Part shown: positions 63,861 through 64,000 of the stretch, one piece after another
How the letters are laid out: each line of letters begins with the position of its first letter
How positions within the stretch are numbered: the first letter of the stretch is position 1
DNA from: CAVONV01 sp963697355
GTDB lineage: Bacteria; Acidobacteriota; Vicinamibacteria; Marinacidobacterales; DATDRI01
DNA: 64,000 nt
Direction: 5' to 3'
Assembly: GCA_963697355.1 (NCBI GenBank)
Contig: CAVONV010000004.1
Coordinates: 310,001 to 374,000 of the forward strand
Program-made: the position numbers and the translations under genes
Notes under the pieces: model-generated
Databases searched by the model: none
Told to the model about the DNA's origin: nothing
What the model saw: the letters and a program-made list of their open reading frames with translations, nothing else

Positions 63861-64000
63861 TCACATGGGATCAAAATCTGATTTTCGCAGACCGTGAGCA
63901 CGGACGTGGGGCGCGCGAATGTATCGGATTTGGTAACGATGTCCGGCGAGGTGAAGCGCGTGTCTTTCCAACAACTCGAGGATCGTGACCTCAGTAGCTC
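63861..64000 (-). CDS. C-terminal fragment of an unidentified gene (runs off the window)
   Basis: The last 45 codons of a minus-strand frame end at the TGA at 63861-63863. The sequence has a plausible coding pattern (VTILELLERHALHLAGHRYQ, then APHVRAHGLRKSDFDPM) with no stop until the window edge. I do not recognise the family. The start and function lie outside the window, so it could also be a chance frame. Confidence 0.35.
   Translation of the reverse strand, partial: ATEVTILELLERHALHLAGHRYQIRYIRAPHVRAHGLRKSDFDPM

Overview
The window looks like chromosomal DNA of an uncultured, moderately GC-rich Gram-negative bacterium, most plausibly Acidobacteriota. No rRNA or other marker gene is present, so this is an inference from the gene set: Ser/Thr kinases fused to TPR or GAF domains, a sigma-54 activator, a PadR/HAAS pair, many secreted peptidases and hydrolases, large secreted beta-propeller proteins, DUF4438, DUF362 and DUF6599-like proteins. 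I saw no rRNA, tRNA, CRISPR array, prophage or intact transposase.

Layout. 1-2.6 kb: the end of an acyl-CoA locus (ADP-forming acyl-CoA synthetase and a frameshifted enoyl-CoA hydratase), then a secreted M24 peptidase. 2.7-3.4 kb: a MazEF-type toxin-antitoxin pair behind an operator-like repeat array. 3.8-11.1 kb: a membrane GAF/zinc-ribbon Ser/Thr kinase, a secreted FG-GAP protein and the ribosomal ABC-F protein EttA, with copies of a degenerate dispersed repeat between them. 11.2-17.3 kb: a second M24 peptidase, an amino acid:Na+ symporter, a CotH-like lipoprotein and a CocE/NonD hydrolase, consistent with peptide and amino-acid scavenging. 17.6-26.8 kb: an accessory stretch of poorly known genes, namely a 51-codon leader ORF, a Vps62-like exported protein, two ORFs sharing a TatA-like N-terminus, a WD40 protein, a pentapeptide-repeat protein, a HEAVH-motif putative metalloprotease, a zinc-ribbon protein and a membrane protein. 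26.9-30.6 kb: a TPR receptor kinase translationally coupled to a sigma-54 activator.

30.7-35.5 kb: NAD+ synthetase, a lipoprotein, a PadR/HAAS pair with a perfect palindromic operator, and a DUF4258/DUF2283 pair. 35.6-43.6 kb: a tandem DUF4438 protein, an MmgE/PrpD protein with a Tat-like leader, a second CocE hydrolase, a long imperfect palindrome, and a DUF362/DUF6599-like pair. 43.6-49.2 kb: four consecutive genes (TatT-like TPR lipoprotein, PhnD-like binding protein, MMPL/RND exporter, beta-barrel), all carrying frameshifts although both flanks are intact. 49.2-63.9 kb: an alpha/beta hydrolase, a spondin-domain lipoprotein, a 1048-residue BNR/sortilin-like secreted protein, an AAA-DUF4143 ATPase with a perfect palindrome in front, a DUF2911 protein, an MBL-fold/PD40 fusion, an M28 aminopeptidase and an exported methyltransferase-like lipoprotein.

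The genes together suggest a heterotroph that exports many peptidases and acyl/peptidyl hydrolases and imports amino acids by sodium symport. Coordinates come from reading frames and visible ribosome binding sites. Family names come from motif recognition by eye, not from database searches.
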